This document shows, piece after piece, positions 30,481 to 43,532 of a stretch of 64,000 nt of DNA. The DNA is from Prorocentrum cordatum. Taxonomy: Eukaryota; Sar; Dinophyceae; Prorocentrales; Prorocentraceae. Location: positions 358,363-422,362 of the forward strand of contig CAUYUJ010005614.1 of assembly GCA_963575745.1 (NCBI GenBank), written 5' to 3'. Each line of letters begins with the position of its first letter. Position 1 is the first letter of the stretch. The translations under genes and the position numbers were made by a program. The notes under the pieces are model-generated. The model was not told the DNA's origin, made no database searches, and saw nothing but the letters and a program-made list of their open reading frames with translations.

Positions 30481-30639
30481 GTGCGTGCACCAAAATCTAC
30501 GCCGCCGACTCAAAAGTGCGCGCGCGTGTGTGTGTGTGTGCGCATGCGCATGCGCGCGCGCCTGCCTGCGCGCGCGCGGCTGCGCGCGCGCGCCGTGGAC
30601 GACGAGAGCCGCCGCGCTCACGGCCACGCCGCTGGCCGC

Positions 30640-31495
30640 CGCCACCGAGCGGACCCCCTCTAACCGCCTGCGCTCGGCCTTCTGCGTGGCGATTGGGCCC
30701 CCCGGCCGGGCGCGGTGCCTCGCCCCCCTCAAGTAAGCCCTCGGCGCCCTACAAAACGACTACAAGGCCTGGCCCATCAACCTCGCCAGCTCGCGGACCA
30801 CCTCCGAGCGGGCGCGGCGCTCGCTAACCGAGCCCCTGCCTTGGCCAGCTCGTCGGCGCGCTCGTTGCCGCGCCGCCGGGCCTCTGTCGGCTTCCCGACC
30901 AGGACACTGGCACTTGGTTCACTTCGAGGGCCTCCTGCTCAAAGGTCACGCTGGCTCTCGCCCACAGGTGGGCGTTCGGCCCGTTGGCGGCCGCGGCGCA
31001 GGCTCTCGCACGCTGCAGGCGCGGCATAGCGGAGCTGCAGTCGACGTCGAGCCCCTCCACCGCGGGCCTCCATAGTTGCGCAGAGCCGCCGCTGCAGCGC
31101 ACTGATGGCCCCAGCATACGCATTGACAACCGCATGGGAGATGAGGTCCTCCCAGTCGCTGGTGTCTATGCCGATGGCGACAGACAGGAGCCCGGCGCAG
31201 CGCGATGCCCCCTTCTCGCACGACCCCCGGCGGGGCGCCTGCCATCGCTCCGCCCTCTGCGCCGTGAGCCGCTGCAGCGCCAGGCCCAGGGCCACGCGAA
31301 TGCAGCGCGTCTGGCTCGAGCGGCTGATTTGGCACCCTCTCTTGACCAAGGCGCCCATGGGCTCGGGGATAAGCCGCGGAGCGTCAGCGCGGCCGACGGA
31401 CTCGCTCGCAGAAGCCGATCAGCGCGCCCCCGCCGCTTAGACCCACTGGCGAACCACCGCGCCGAGGTCGCTGGGGTTAGGCGCGGACGCCCCAG
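30640..31495 (-). pseudogene. LINE-like retroelement relic 1 with RNase H fragment
   Basis: Minus-strand frames contain DVDCSSAMPRLQRARAC (about 31040) and, further downstream, RRPGGAATSAPTSWPRQG, which in the next frame reads RRGNERADELAK. These fit the second Asp region and the C-terminal N-E-x-A-D motif of an RNase H domain. RCIRVALGLALQRLTAQRA (about 31310-31250) and RCAGLLSVAIGIDTSDW match relic 3 at 38.8-38.95 kb. DNA near 31345-31500 is also homologous to 39180-39360. Multiple frameshifts. Assignment to LINEs rather than another RT-bearing class is tentative. Confidence 0.45.
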
Positions 31496-31850
31496 CACCA
31501 GGCCGCGCTGGTCTGCCGCGCTGGTTTGCCGCGCTGGTCTACCACGCTAAAACACCGTGCTGGTCTGAAGGGCTGTGGCCTGAATTGCTGGTCTGCCACG
31601 CTGGTCTGCCTTGCTGGTCTGCCGCGCTGGTCTGCCGCGCTGGTTTGCCGCGCTGAACGGCCGCGCTGGACGGCCGCGCTGGTCTGTCGCGCTGGTATGT
31701 CTCGTGCTGGTCTGCCGTGCTGGCACGAATCGTGCTGGTCTGCCGAGATTGTCTGCCGCGTTGGCATGCCGCGTTGGCGCGCCGTGGAAATTCGCCGCGC
31801 TGGTCTGCCGCGCCCGTCTGCCACGCCGGTCTTCCGCGCTGGTCCGAAGG
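31495..31850. repeat. 13-bp tandem array (CTGGTCTGCCGCG), block 1
   Basis: About 25 degenerate copies of a 13-bp unit (GCTGGTCTGCCGC / GCTGGTCTGCCGT). It borders relic 1 on its presumed 5' side. The minus-strand frames read QTSTADQRGRPAR-type peptides, products of the repeat. Confidence 0.9.
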
Positions 31851-31859
31851 GGGAACCAC

Positions 31860-34080
31860 GCCGAGGAGCGGCGGGAGAGGGGCGATCGCCGCCAGGCTTC
31901 GCCAACGGGGCCGATGCCCGCTGCACCCCGAGCCCACGCCTGGTCTACGCGCTCGAACTCAGCCACGGATGGGCACTCGGAGCGAAACACATGGGGTCGC
32001 CGAACGGCGCGACGACCCCCCCCCCCCGACAGGCGAAGGGCACAACTGCACACAGAAAGCACGACAGGAGGCTGGAACAACAAACCGCGCCCTGCCCGCC
32101 CTTCGCACACAGGCGGCCCACACTCATCCACACTGGCGGGGGCGCAAACTGCAGAGCGCATTCGAATGCAGGAAGCCACCCCAGCCCTCCGCACAACACG
32201 CACCGAACGGAAAATGGCAGGACGCGTCAATCACTGCGGCAGCCCCCGAACGAAGCTGCTACGGGATTCTCACTCTCCGCAACTCGACCGCCATGAAAGG
32301 CGCCTCCGGACACAATCCAAGCTCGAGACGCCAGCAGGAAGCCAGCACTCGACCGAACGGAAGCGGTGCTCGCAGGACAAATTCGAATACAAGAGTCGCC
32401 GCCATCGTCGTCACCGCCGAGCTCGAAACCATCGCAATAGCCGCTGGAGCTCACATCGGCCTCCAGGCTCCCAGGGCCTCGCGCTCAGCGTGAGAATCCC
32501 AACAAGAAACCTCGTACATGGTGGCCACCTCCACGCCACCAAAAGACCCGTGCAGCACGCTGCCCCTCACGCCCCATGGAAAGACCTCGAAACGCATGCA
32601 ACCGAGCGCCCCCCAGCGGCCGATGCCGGCGCGCTCGTCGATGCTGACGGGGCCCTGGGTCTCCCAGTCGGGAGCGCCCCCCTGACAATTGCTCTCCTCA
32701 GCGGCGGCGCAAGCCCGGACCACCTGCAGCAGAACGCCGATGGGCTGAGGCAGCGGCGGCCACGGCACTTCGGCAGCCAGACGGGCCGACGCCTGGCGGG
32801 CCGCCCTGTCCACCGTCGCTTGCACATCGCACATCGGGAGGGCCGCAGGGCTCCCGAGGGCCCTCCCTGGGGACCGAAGCCGCCGCCAGCGCCGCGGGCG
32901 GCCGCGCCCCCAGTGACCCTCTCCAGCAGCTCCAGACACCGGGCCAGCTTCTCCGCCCCGAGCGGCACAGCACCTACAACGGCACGGGGGCTCACGGAGC
33001 CGCCACCCTGGAAGCACTGGGAGCCGTCGGCTTCCCCGACAAGCGCGCCCGAGAAGCTTGCCCCGTCCTCGGGGGGCGGGTCGAGCGGCCGACCCCGCTG
33101 CAAGGCCTCCCCGGGTGCCGAGGCCAGCGTCCACTGCTCGCCTTTCCCGTACGCGCCGATGACCACGGGGTCGGAGGCTCCTCGAGCGGGCCCTCCGAAA
33201 CCTGGGTCTGCTCCTCCCCATCGCCGCCCTCGTCGATCTAGCGGCTCGCCGCGAACTCCGAGTAAGCGCCCTCCTGCGGCGGCGGCGCAACTGCGCCCGG
33301 AACGCCGCCCTCGCTCTCCAGCGGCCCCTCGGCGGGCAACGACTGACCCAGCGACCCACGCGCAGGGCGCAGCACAGAGCGGGCAGTCACCCCCCGCAAA
33401 GGGCCCTTCCGCGGCGCCCAGGCCCAGCGCCACACCCAAGCCCGAACGCCGACCGAAGCCAGGCGCAGGGCGAGCCCCCATCGCCAGGGTCGCCCGCAGC
33501 AGCGACGCCGAGGACTGCGAGGAAGACGCCCACATGCCGCCCCTTCTCGGCCCATTATGCCGGGGACAAGCTCGAAGTGCCGACAGCGTCTGCGGCGCGA
33601 CAGTGTCGCGCGCGGATTTGTCGGGACCCTCGCCACAGGCTCGGCCAGCCAGGTCGCACTCGACGCGCCTCTGCCCACGCGGCCGCGGCAAGCGGGGCCC
33701 GCGCTCGGCGCGCCACCAGGCCGCCAGCGGTGCCCCCGCGCAGGGCAGGCGCGCGGCGCGGCAGCCGACGCTTCTCCATAGGACGCCCCCCCGCTGCATG
33801 GCGGGGCCATCCTCCTGCGCCGCGAGCACAAGAGCAGCCCGCGAGAGACGCCGCCCGACGCTCGAAGAGACGTCGAGCAGCCGCCGCAGGACATCCAGCT
33901 CGCACTCGGCCTGCCCCAGCTTCTCGACCAGCCGCTGGACCAGCTGCTCCGCGGCACGCCGCGCCTGGCTCGCCGTGCCGGGCTGCACTCGGCACTCAAG
34001 CGCGGGGCCCCCGCAGCCACCGTGCTCGCGCTGCCCGCCACGCAGAGTCCCGAGCCAAGCGTGAGCCAAAATGGCGACGA
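31860..34080 (-). pseudogene. LINE-like retroelement relic 2, possible ORF1-type helical region
   Basis: The 500-codon minus frame ending at 32567 starts next to the second 13-bp array. Near its N-terminus RRAAEQLVQRLVEKLGQAEC and ELDVLRRLLDVSSSVGRR look like an amphipathic coiled coil, as in LINE first-ORF proteins. The rest is Arg/Gly/Pro-rich, and a reading in other frames is equally long, so the coding phase is uncertain. No RT motif was found. Confidence 0.3.
34060..34080 (-). other. Spliced-leader-like sequence (DinoSL relic)
   Basis: On the minus strand CGTCGCCATTTTGGCTCACG matches the 3' 20 bases of the dinoflagellate spliced leader (ending AGCCATTTTGGCTCAAG) at 18 of 20 positions, including an unbroken CCATTTTGGCTCA. 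It lies exactly between the 13-bp array and the start of relic 2's open frame. Chance matches of this length are unlikely but not excluded. Confidence 0.5.
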
Positions 34081-34084
34081 ATAC

Positions 34085-34735
34085 TGGTCTTCCGTGCTTG
34101 TGTGCTGCGCTGGTCTCCCGTGCTGGTCCAACACTCTAATCTATCGCGCTGGTCTCAGCCGCGCTGGTCTGCCGTGCTAGTCTGCCGTGCTGGTCTGCAG
34201 CGCCGGTCTGCCATGCTGGTCTGCCGCGCTAGCCTGACGTGCTGGTCTGCTGATCTACCATGCTGGGCCGTGCTGGTCTGCGGTGCTGGTCTGCGATGCT
34301 AGTCTGCCGTGCTGGTCTGCCGTGCTGGTCTGCCATGCTGGTCTGCAGCGCCGGTCTGCCACGCTGGTCTGCCGTGCTAGCCTGACCTGCTGGTCTGCTG
34401 ATCTACCGTGCTGGGCCGTGCTGGTCGGCGGCGCTGGTCTGCGATGCTAGTCTGCCGTGCTGGTCTGCCGTGCTGGTCTGTCGTGCTGGTCTGGCGTGCG
34501 TGCCTGCCCGGCTGGTCTGGCGCGCTGGTTTGCCGTGCTGGTATGTCGCGCTGGTCTGCCGAACTGGTATCCGTGCTGGTCTGCCGCGCTGGTATTCCGC
34601 GCTAATCGCATGTGCTGGTCTGAACCGTGCTGGTCCGCCGGGCCGTGCTGGTCTGCCGTGCTGGTCTGCTGTGCCGGTTCACGCTAGTCTACCGTGCTGG
34701 TCTTAACCGAGCAGGTCTGAACCGCTGGAGTGGTG
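34085..34735. repeat. 13-bp tandem array (CTGGTCTGCCGTG), block 2
   Basis: About 45-50 degenerate copies. Blocks such as GGTCTGCCATGCTGGTCTGC are themselves duplicated over about 180 bp (34180-34300 versus 34330-34440), so the array has higher-order structure. Confidence 0.9.
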
Positions 34736-35879
34736 GAGCCATGAAGGCAAAAAAACATGGAATGGAAAAGCACACAGGCCCACCCTCGACCCGCGCGGGG
34801 AAGGGCCACCACGGGCCGCCTGCCGGGACCCCGAGACAAGACGGCCCAAGCACGAGACATGGCGGCGGAGGCGGCGCTGCCGACAGGCATGACATCGGCC
34901 CCGCCCCACTCAAGCACACCCAGCCTCAAACACGCGAGGACCCCAACTGCACCGCGCAACGACTCGCGAGGGCGAAGCAGGAGAGCTACACTCGCATGAC
35001 AAAACGATGGAACACAATTTTTCTGAGGCGAGGCCAGCGCCCGCCCGCCTGCGGGGCGCCCCCGAAGACCTCACGCGGCCCTCGGCCGCTGCTCACGCCC
35101 AGCAACGCACGCCGCCAAGGTCCCGCCCAAGTCGCCCCTCCAGCGGCCACGGGCACCTCAGCCTCCGTCATCGCCGCTGGCTTCGCCTTCTCCGCGGCGC
35201 CCCAATTGGCGGCGCACGCGCCTGCGCTCTTGGCCGCTGGCTCGCTGCCCAGTCGGCCAACTCTGCTTCGTCGACTCTGTCGGCGCCGCTCGCGGGTGCC
35301 AGTGGCGCCTCCGCCTCGGCGCCGCGAGCCGCTCGTGCAAGCACGCTCCCCGCCTGCCTCCTGCCCCGCCGGATCCGCCAGCCGCCTCGAAGGCGCCGCC
35401 CTCGTCGCCCTGGAAGCCGAACCGGGCCGGGCGGCGCATGCGCGCGCCCCCAGGCACGGCCACCACCTCGCGGAGCTCGCGCATGCCCTGGCCCAGCAGC
35501 CTCTGCCGCGCCTGCCGCGGGCGCCCTCCAGGGCGGAGCCCCCGCTCCCAGAGGCGCCGCTGGCCAGCCAGGGCCACGACAGCCGCGGCCCGCGCATGCC
35601 CGACACACGGGCCCCTTCAGCCCCTGCGCAGCTCCGCCGCGCCCACCCGGTCGCACGCGGGGGCCGCAGTCGGCGCACGCCATGACTTCCTCCTCGCCGT
35701 CGCCTTGACCGCAGCTGGCGCAGGCGAGCGCGCGGCCGAAGATGAAGGAAAGCGGCCATGCCCACCGCCACCCCGTTGGCCGCAGCTGCCAAGAGGACAC
35801 CGCCCAACCGCCTGCGTTCGACCTACTCCGCGAGCTGGACGCGGCGCTGCTCGCCACCTCCAGGTAGGCCCTCGGCGCG

Positions 35880-36430
35880 ATGCCCTGCAGGACGATCGAG
35901 GCCTGGCCGACCCACCTCGCCAGCTCGCGGACCGCCTCCGCGCAAGCGCGGTGCTCGCTGACCGCGGCCCCGTCGACCATGCGCAACCGAGCCCCTTCCT
36001 TGGCCAGCCCGTCGGCGCGCTCGTCGCCGCACCGCCGGGCCTTCGTCAGCTCCCGTCGAGGGCGGCTTGCCTGGCACAGTCCGCTGGCACCCTGTTCACC
36101 GCGAAAGCCTCCTGTCAAGAGGTCGCGCGAATCCTCGACCACAGGCGGGCGCTCGGCCCCCTGGCTGCCGCGGCGCGGGCTGCCCCCCGCAGCAAGCACG
36201 ACACCGCGGAGCTGCAGTCGACGTTGAGCTCCCCCACCGCGAGCCCCGCATTGTTGCACGGCATCCAAGCCGCGAAGTCCTCGCCGTCCTTGGCCGCCAC
36301 CTGCGGGCACAGGTTCCGACGCGCCGCGCCGCGCACCCCAGCCACCAGGTCGCCGTCGCCGTCGCACCGCGCGATCGCCCAGCCAGCCACGCGCAGCACA
36401 CCGTGGCTCAGCTCCACCGCGGAAACGTCA
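35880..36430 (-). pseudogene. RNase H-like fragment of relic 3
   Basis: VDCSSAVSCLLRG...ARLWSRIRATS and, in the next frame, RRCGDERADGLAKEGARLRMV parallel the fragments of relic 1. The first is the D-S/C-x-x-A region and the second the N-E-x-A-D-x-L-A-K motif of RNase HI domains in non-LTR elements. The intervening SRELTKAR corresponds to the helix before it. A frameshift separates the two halves. Confidence 0.5.
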
Positions 36431-38973
36431 ATGCACAGCTTCTAACTCAGCTCGTCGCCGTCGGACCGCTGCATCCACCACACCTGCACGGTGGCGGCGG
36501 CGAGGGGCCCCTGCTGCACTGGCGGGGGGGGGGAGCCAACACCTTGCGAAGTCCTAGCCAGCCCCCTCGCCGCGCGCGGGCACCGGCTCTGGCCGCACAG
36601 CGGCGGAGCAGCGCAGACTCACTGCCCCGCCGCACACCCTCGAGCACGGGGCGCCCAAACAACCCGTGCCAAAAGCGCCCCACGGGCAGCCCCGCACGCA
36701 CGGCACCTGCAATGCTCCCGCTGGCCAGCGCGGTGGAGCCGCACCCGGCGCCAATGCGAGTCGGAAGCATTGGAGGCAAAGGCCGCCTACTCGCACGCGC
36801 CCAAGTCCCCGCTAGGCCCGAAGGCCCGCGATGTCGCGCCAGAAAAGGCGCCCACGGCCGCCCCCATCCTTGGCCAGCTTCACGAGCTCGTGGCGGCCGG
36901 AGGCACGCCTCGCACCCAAGCTGGCCTCGACGCTGAGCCTCCATCGGGCCGGGGAGGGCACAATCGAGCCTGCCCCCCTGGTCCGCGACGAGGAGCCTGT
37001 CGGACTCGAAACACCGGCCGTTACGCGACATCGCCAGCACCACGGCATTCATGCCCGAGACGAAGTGCATGCACACAGGGATTGGCGGCCCCTGCGTGGC
37101 GGGCCGCCGTTCTCCCCAAGCCCTCGGCCAGCGCGCGATTCGGCAGCTCGCCCGACTGGAGGAGGGCCACCAGCATCTGCGGCCACCGGCGCCCCTGGGC
37201 CGAGGCCCCAACGCCACGCCGCCCCTGCGCAGCGCAGGCCGAGACCCATCGCAATGCCACTGGGCAACTTGCTCGCCCGGCGGCCCGCCGCCATCCGCCA
37301 GCAGCGCAGCCTGCCGGCGGAGATGCCCGCGACTGCGGGGCCTCAGACCACGCTGGCCGCGGGGCCAGCCCTGCGGGCCAGGTCCACCTGCGCGCCTGCC
37401 GCCTGGACGCATCGCACCCTGCGTGCCCTCGACAACGCCCCCGCTCCCATGCGCCGACCCGTGGACGCCTCGCTTGGCGATGCTGGCGTCGGTGCCGAGG
37501 TTCCGCGCCTGCCGTGCACGGTGGAAGGCCCAGTCCTGCCCCCCCCCGAGGTCGCCGAGCCGCCTCGCGACCGCGGAGCTGGAGACCAGGTAGCTAGTCG
37601 GCGCCGCGCCGAAGGGGAAGCGCCCATCGCCCAGCAGCCGGGCGACCTCCAGGCCCGCGCTGCCCGACTGCCGCGCCACGGGTCGCTCCGCACCCACCGC
37701 CTGGAGCGCGACGTCATTCACCGCGTTGCGAGCGATCGCCAGCTGGCGCCCCCCCCCGACGACGCGGCCTGCAGCGCACCAAGCATGGGCAGCTTGACCA
37801 CGGCGGTAGCGCAAGCGCACCTTTCGAGGACGGCACCGAGCGCGGCGAAGGTCGACGCGGCGAAACCCACGAAGCCAAGGAAACACGGGCTCTGGCACAT
37901 CACCAGGAGTCCTGAGGAGGTGGAGGTTGAACCCGCGGGCCATCGCACACTGCCCGAGCACGTCACGTCGCGCCGCAGATTCTCGAACAACCTGGCGATG
38001 TAGAGGAACAGGCCCCCCGATGCCAGGTCGCATCCTTTCGCGGAGGCCGCGACAGCGATGTGCAGCCAGCCCGCCTTCTCGCAGCCTCGGCCCGCCATGC
38101 CCCACAAGAAACGGCGGTCGAGCTCCGCCCCCCATTGCGAGCAGATCGGCGGGCGCAGCCTGCTCCACAGTCAAAGCAGCAGCGGTATCAGGGCGACCGC
38201 CCGCACTCCTCCACCGGCCGGGGTGAAGACGATCATGGCGGCCAGCTCCGCCAGGCGCCTCGGCCCCTCCTCGAAGGGCGCCGAGAGGTCAGGGAAACGC
38301 ATCTGCACCGGCACGGGAAGGAGGAGCACTTGCCCCGGGCAAAGCTGGTCAGCACCGAGGCCTGCCGCGGGCGAGCAGCGTCGGCAGGCCGCGCGCAGCT
38401 GCCCCGGGTTCAGGGGCGGAAGGGCCCAGCCACGCGTGTCCCAGCGCTCGACGCCAGCCCCCGCTGCGAAGCCCTCCTGCTGTCGCGGGGCCGGGCAGCT
38501 CGCCTCCAGCTGGCCGACCGCGAGCGCGCCCGCCAGCAGCCCCCCCGCGCTGAGGTCGCTGACCTGCGGAGGCGGAAGCGGGAGCCGGGCCAGGCAGCCC
38601 CGCGCTGCACTGCCTCCTTCGCCCGGGCCTTCCAGCACTCCGAGCTCGCGGCGCCGTCGCGGCGACGGGGGGCCGCGAGCCGCCACTGCAGCACACTTGT
38701 AATGGGCCCTTGCCTGGAATACGAGGCCCCCCCAATCGCCCGCGTTTACGCCGAGGGCGCCGCCCCCCACCTCGCCTCGAGCCCCCCCGGCGGCGGCTGA
38801 GAGGAGCCCGGCGCAGCGCACTGCTTCCCTCTCGTACCAGTCCCGGTCGGACGCCTGCCACTGCCCCGCCCTCTGCGCCGCGATCCGCTACAGCGCCGGG
38901 CCCATGGCAACGCGGATGCAACGGGCCAGGCTCGAATGGCTGAGGCGGCACACACACGCGCGCGCGCGCACGC

Positions 38974-39176
<203 letters not shown>

Positions 39177-42064
39177 ACCAGGGCGCCCATGGCCCCGAGG
39201 GCGCGCCGCGAAGCGTCGGCGCGCCAGGCGCATCGATGCACGTCGCTTCGGTCGATCTCGCGGATCCCGACCAGCGCGCCCTCCGCTGCTTGGACCCACT
39301 GGCGGACCGCTTCGCCTAAGTCGCTGGGGTAGGTGCCGACGCACCAGCGCCAGACCACCGCGGGTGGCCTCCACTCGTCCGTGCTGGCCCTCGGGAAAGC
39401 CCGAACCACTGCCTCCTCGGCCGCCACGCAGTCGTCGACGTCGACTCCAGGGAAACGCCCAGGCCGCGCAAGCACCTTCACCAGAGACCCAGCCCTCGCG
39501 CCCTGCAGCTGCAGCAGCACTGGCTCGCGGGAGGACAGCCCGTAGCCGCCCAGTGCCAAGCAGGTGGACTCGCACGGCCAGATGCCGGACCCGCGCTGCT
39601 CCTTGGGCCAGCCCAGCTTTGGCTCCATGTTGAAGCCAGCTTGCAGAAGCCATGGACGGCACGCGCCCCGTCGACATCCCCTCGCCGCCGACAGCCACGA
39701 GCACGTCGAGGTCAATCCCCTGGGGGCCGAGAGAGTCCAGGAAACACAAGGGGGGCACCAGCAGCTCAAACCCAGACACCGCTGCAACGGCGGCCCTCAG
39801 CACGCGATGCTTCAGGTCCACGGGTGGCCCCCATTCGATCGGCCTGGCCCGGGGGTCACTGCGCGCGTGGATGGCCATTCCGCCTGAGTTCGCGAACGGG
39901 CCCGCCTTGCCAGTGGGCGCCGCCGCCTGCGGCGAGGCCGCGCACCCCAGCCAGCGGGCCCCTCCGCTGGCGCCCGCCAGCCGATGGCAGGCGAGGCGCG
40001 CCTGATGCATGGTTACCAGGTGGGCCCAGCACCCGCGGCGCAGGTGGAAAGCCCCCAACACTTCGACGCTCCGACCCCAGATGTTCCCGTTGCAGCCCAA
40101 CACCTCGCAGCCGTCGCGGAGGCCCGCTGCGGCGCCTTCCTCTACTGGTGGGCGGCCGCTCGCGCCGCTGCCACTCCTGGCCACGTCGACCGGCTGGCCG
40201 CCCGCTCGTAGATCAGCGGCCGCAAGGCCGCCGGGAGCCGCCGGAGACGCCGAGCATGACTCGTTCTCTCAGGCGGGCCGACTTGCAGCAAACACTCGGA
40301 CACACCATTCGCCGAAACAAAGATGCACGACTCCCCCTGCGCCCCGGGCAGGGAGGGGCCCCCGTGACCAGGCGGGCGGATCTGCGGCCTGGAGGCGCCG
40401 AAACGCTCGCCCCCCCTCCGTCGCGACAACAGCTCTGAGGGCGGTCGGGCCATGGCGACGCGGGGTTGGGCGGCACTCAGGCCAACCTGCCTCCTCTGCG
40501 CCCTCCGCCGAGCCCCCCGCCGAAACAGCAGCGCGCGACTCACCCGGGCGGCCCGCGGGCCGCAGCGCCCCCCCACCCCCCACCCCACGCCGCCCAGACG
40601 GCCCCCCGCCGCCCCCGTTGGGAAGCCCAGGGAGCACGCGCCCCCCCCGATGCGCCTCTGCCCACCACGCCGCTCACCTCGGGGCGCCCCCTCGGCCGAG
40701 CCCGCAGCCGTTGCTCGCGCCCGCTCGCTGGCAAAGTGGCGTCGACCCTCCTGCTGCACTACTGACGCCCCTGCCCCCACCGACTGGCTTCGAAGCGGCG
40801 CCCGGCAGAAGCGCGTCAATAGCGTCGCCCAGCGGCTGGCGGGCGCCGGCGCCTGCGCGCGGCCGCGGCCCCAACATCGACAAGGCACTCGGCTAGGCCG
40901 CGGTCGGAGGCGGGCTGGGCTGCCCACACTGCGCTTGCCAGAGCGAGCCCCTGCCTGCGGCGCACCCCACTGCGTCGCCACTCTCGCTCCCGTCGCGGCC
41001 CATGGGGCAGCTGCTTTGCGCCCCGACCTCGCGCCGGCGGCCCCCGGGCGGAACCTCGCCGGCTACCTGGGCGGGCCGCGAATGCGCAGCCTCCACGGCC
41101 CACGCCGTCTGGACGACGTCCGCCTGCAACGCCTGCTGCGCGAGGAGGCCAGGCACGCGACCGCGCTCGGCGAGCAGCACCGCCCGTCGCCGCCCCTCCG
41201 CCTCAGCTGCATCCTGCGCCTCGGCTTCGAGGCTGTGGAAGTGGCGCTCGGCCTCCTCGACCTCGTCATTGCAGGTGGCGAGCTCCTCCTGCGCTGCCGG
41301 AACCGCTCCTCGGCCTCCTCGCGCGACTGGCGCTTGGCTTCGAGGGCCTCGCGGTAGCGTTGATGCGCTTCTCAAGCTTGCCTATATCATCGACATCCCT
41401 GCGCATCCGCGCCGACCGAGGCAGCACGCACGACTGGGACCCCGGGCTGTCGCACGCGCCTCGGCCAGCTCGCCCCGCCTGCAGAAAAGCTGGGCCTCGA
41501 CGTCCGCGACGAAGCCGTCGGTGACCCCTGGCGGCGGGTCCGCCAGATGCCCCTCCAGCCGCTACACCGCCTTCGCGGTGCTGCAGTGGGGGGCGTCGCC
41601 GCCTCCTGCGCCGCGGCTGCTCACTGGCGGGGCGCTCGCAATGCCCTCCCCGCCGCCCTTGCCTGAGGCCGCCTGGCTCCATCCGCTGGACGCAGAGAGG
41701 CCTGCGAGGCCGCCAGGGCTGCCCCCCGGGCACGGTGCCTGGCGGTGCGCCCACGCGGCTGCACACCCCAGCCCTCGGCATCGGCGGCGGACACCGCGAG
41801 CGGCGCGGGCGGGGATTCGCTGGCCTCTCGAGCCCTTGACGCGACCCACGGCGATGCCTTCGCACGGCGCCCCAGGCACTGGTCACGCTACGCCCAAGTC
41901 CACGCGCGGCAACTCCCCGCACAGCACACCCAGTTCGATCGTGACACAGGGCTGCGCGCCATGGCCGCACGCTCTGGCAACGCTTGTAGCCGCCCGCGGC
42001 CCGCTCGCAAACACTCCAAACGTAGATCTGGCTTTCGGCGCGGAGCCCCTCGCGCTCGGAACGC

Positions 42065-42655
42065 CGCGGGCTGGTCTGCCATGCTGGTTTACCGTGCTGG
42101 TCTGCCATGCTGGTTTGCCGAACTGGTTTCTGCCGAACTGATCTCAGTCGTGCAAATATGCCGTGCTGATCTGCCGTGCTGGTTCGCCGTGCTGGTTTAC
42201 CGTGCTGGCCTGCCGCGCTGGTCAGCCGTGCTGGTCTGTCGCACTGACCGTGCCGGTCAGCCGTGCTGGTCTGCCATGCTGGTCACCCTAGCTGGTCTGC
42301 CATGCTGGTCTGCTTTGCTGGTCTGCCGTGTTGGTATGACGTGCTGGTCTATCGTTTGCTGGTCTGCCGTGCTGGTCTTAGCCGTGCTGGTCTTAGCCGT
42401 GCTGGTTTGTCGTGCTGGTTTGCCTGGCTGGTCTTAGCCGTGCTGGTCTGCCGTGCTGTTCATCCGTGCTGGTCTGCTGTGCTGGTCTGCCGTGCTGGTC
42501 TGCCGTGCTGGTCAACCACGCTGGTCAACCGTGCTGGTCTGAGCCGTGCTGGTCAACCACGCTGGTCAACCGTGCTGGTCTGAGCAGTGCTGGTCTGCCG
42601 TGCTGGTCTGCCATGCCAGTCTGCTGTGCTGGTCTGCCGTGCTCTTCTGCCGTGA
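42065..42655. repeat. 13-bp tandem array (CTGGTCTGCCGTG), block 3
   Basis: About 42 degenerate copies of the same unit as blocks 1 and 2, at the presumed 5' end of relic 3. It ends abruptly at the start of a CCAAGANGGCC minisatellite. Confidence 0.9.
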
Positions 42656-43150
42656 AGATGTCTCCACGACGGCCCAAGATGCACCCAAGACGGCCCAGAT
42701 GGCCAAAACGGCCCGAGAGGCCCCCAAGAGGCCTGCAAGGCCAAGAGGCCGCCAAGAGGACCTTCAGTAGAGCCCGAAAAAAATTGATGTTCGTTGGGTG
42801 TTTGACGGATTTGGGCGTTCGTTCGTTTTCGGGTTTCCGACCACCCAGACGGCCCAAGATGCTCCCAGGATGACTCCAAGACGGCCCAACAGGGCCCCGA
42901 GACAACACAAGGGGCCCCCAAGATGGCACCGCGATGACCGCACGACGGCCCCGCCCAAAGGCGCCCCCAAGACAGCTCCTGACAGCGTCGGACGGGCCAG
43001 GAACGCCCTACGATGCGCCAAGAGCCTCCCAACCAAGCAGCCCCCAAAGGCCCGGAACAGGCCCAAGAAAGCCCCCAAGAGACGACCAAGATGCAACCAG
43101 GAAGCTGCCAAGCGACCCCGAGGTGCCCCAAGGGATTCCCAAGAGGCCTC
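42656..43150. repeat. CCAAGANGGCC minisatellite unit, copy 3
   Basis: More diverged than copies 1 and 2. It includes GGCCCAAGATGCTCCCAGGA-like repeats and a conserved GGGTTTCCGACCACCCAGAC stretch. Confidence 0.75.
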
Positions 43151-43201
43151 CTCATCCTCCTCCGCTTTCCTTCCTCGTCTCCTCTTGTTCTTTCTCCCCA
43201 G

Positions 43202-43350
43202 CGTGTTCCCAGAAAAGTTTCCACAACGCAACGGCCGGGGAAATACGTACATGGTCCGATTGCTTAGCCGAGCTCTGGCCACAACGTTCGATCACATGGG
43301 CGCTTCCAAAGAGGCAGGGGGGGCGGTGATTCGCCGTGGGCGTCTTCGAT
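43202..43350. repeat. Stem-loop module, copy 3 (decayed stem)
   Basis: GTGTTCCCAGAA and CCGGGGAAATAC replace the perfect arms of copies 1 and 2. The downstream conserved stretch (CATGGTCCGA, CCACAACGTTCGATCACATG, GGCAGGGGG) is retained. Confidence 0.7.
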
Positions 43351-43393
43351 AAACTCTGACACTTTTGTCGTGAAGGAGAGATATGAGGTTCCC

Positions 43394-43532
43394 GACTCCT
43401 CCTCCTCCTCCTCCTCCTCATCCTCCTCCTCCTCCTCCCCTCCTCCTCCTCCTCCTCCTCCTCCTCCTCCTCCTCCTCCTCCTCCTCCTCCTCCTCCTCT
43501 TCCTCCTCCTCCTCCTCCTCCTTCCCCCTCCC
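43394..43532. repeat. (CTC)n tract
   Basis: About 45 CTC/TCC triplets with a few ATC and TCT interruptions; it adjoins the third stem-loop module. Confidence 0.9.

Noticed and set aside
28507-30732. Frames of 600-800 codons on both strands (Arg/Ala/Val/Cys and His/Thr/Ala)
   Set aside because: They are translations of the GTGCGC/GTGCGT array in different phases and have no independent evidence of coding.
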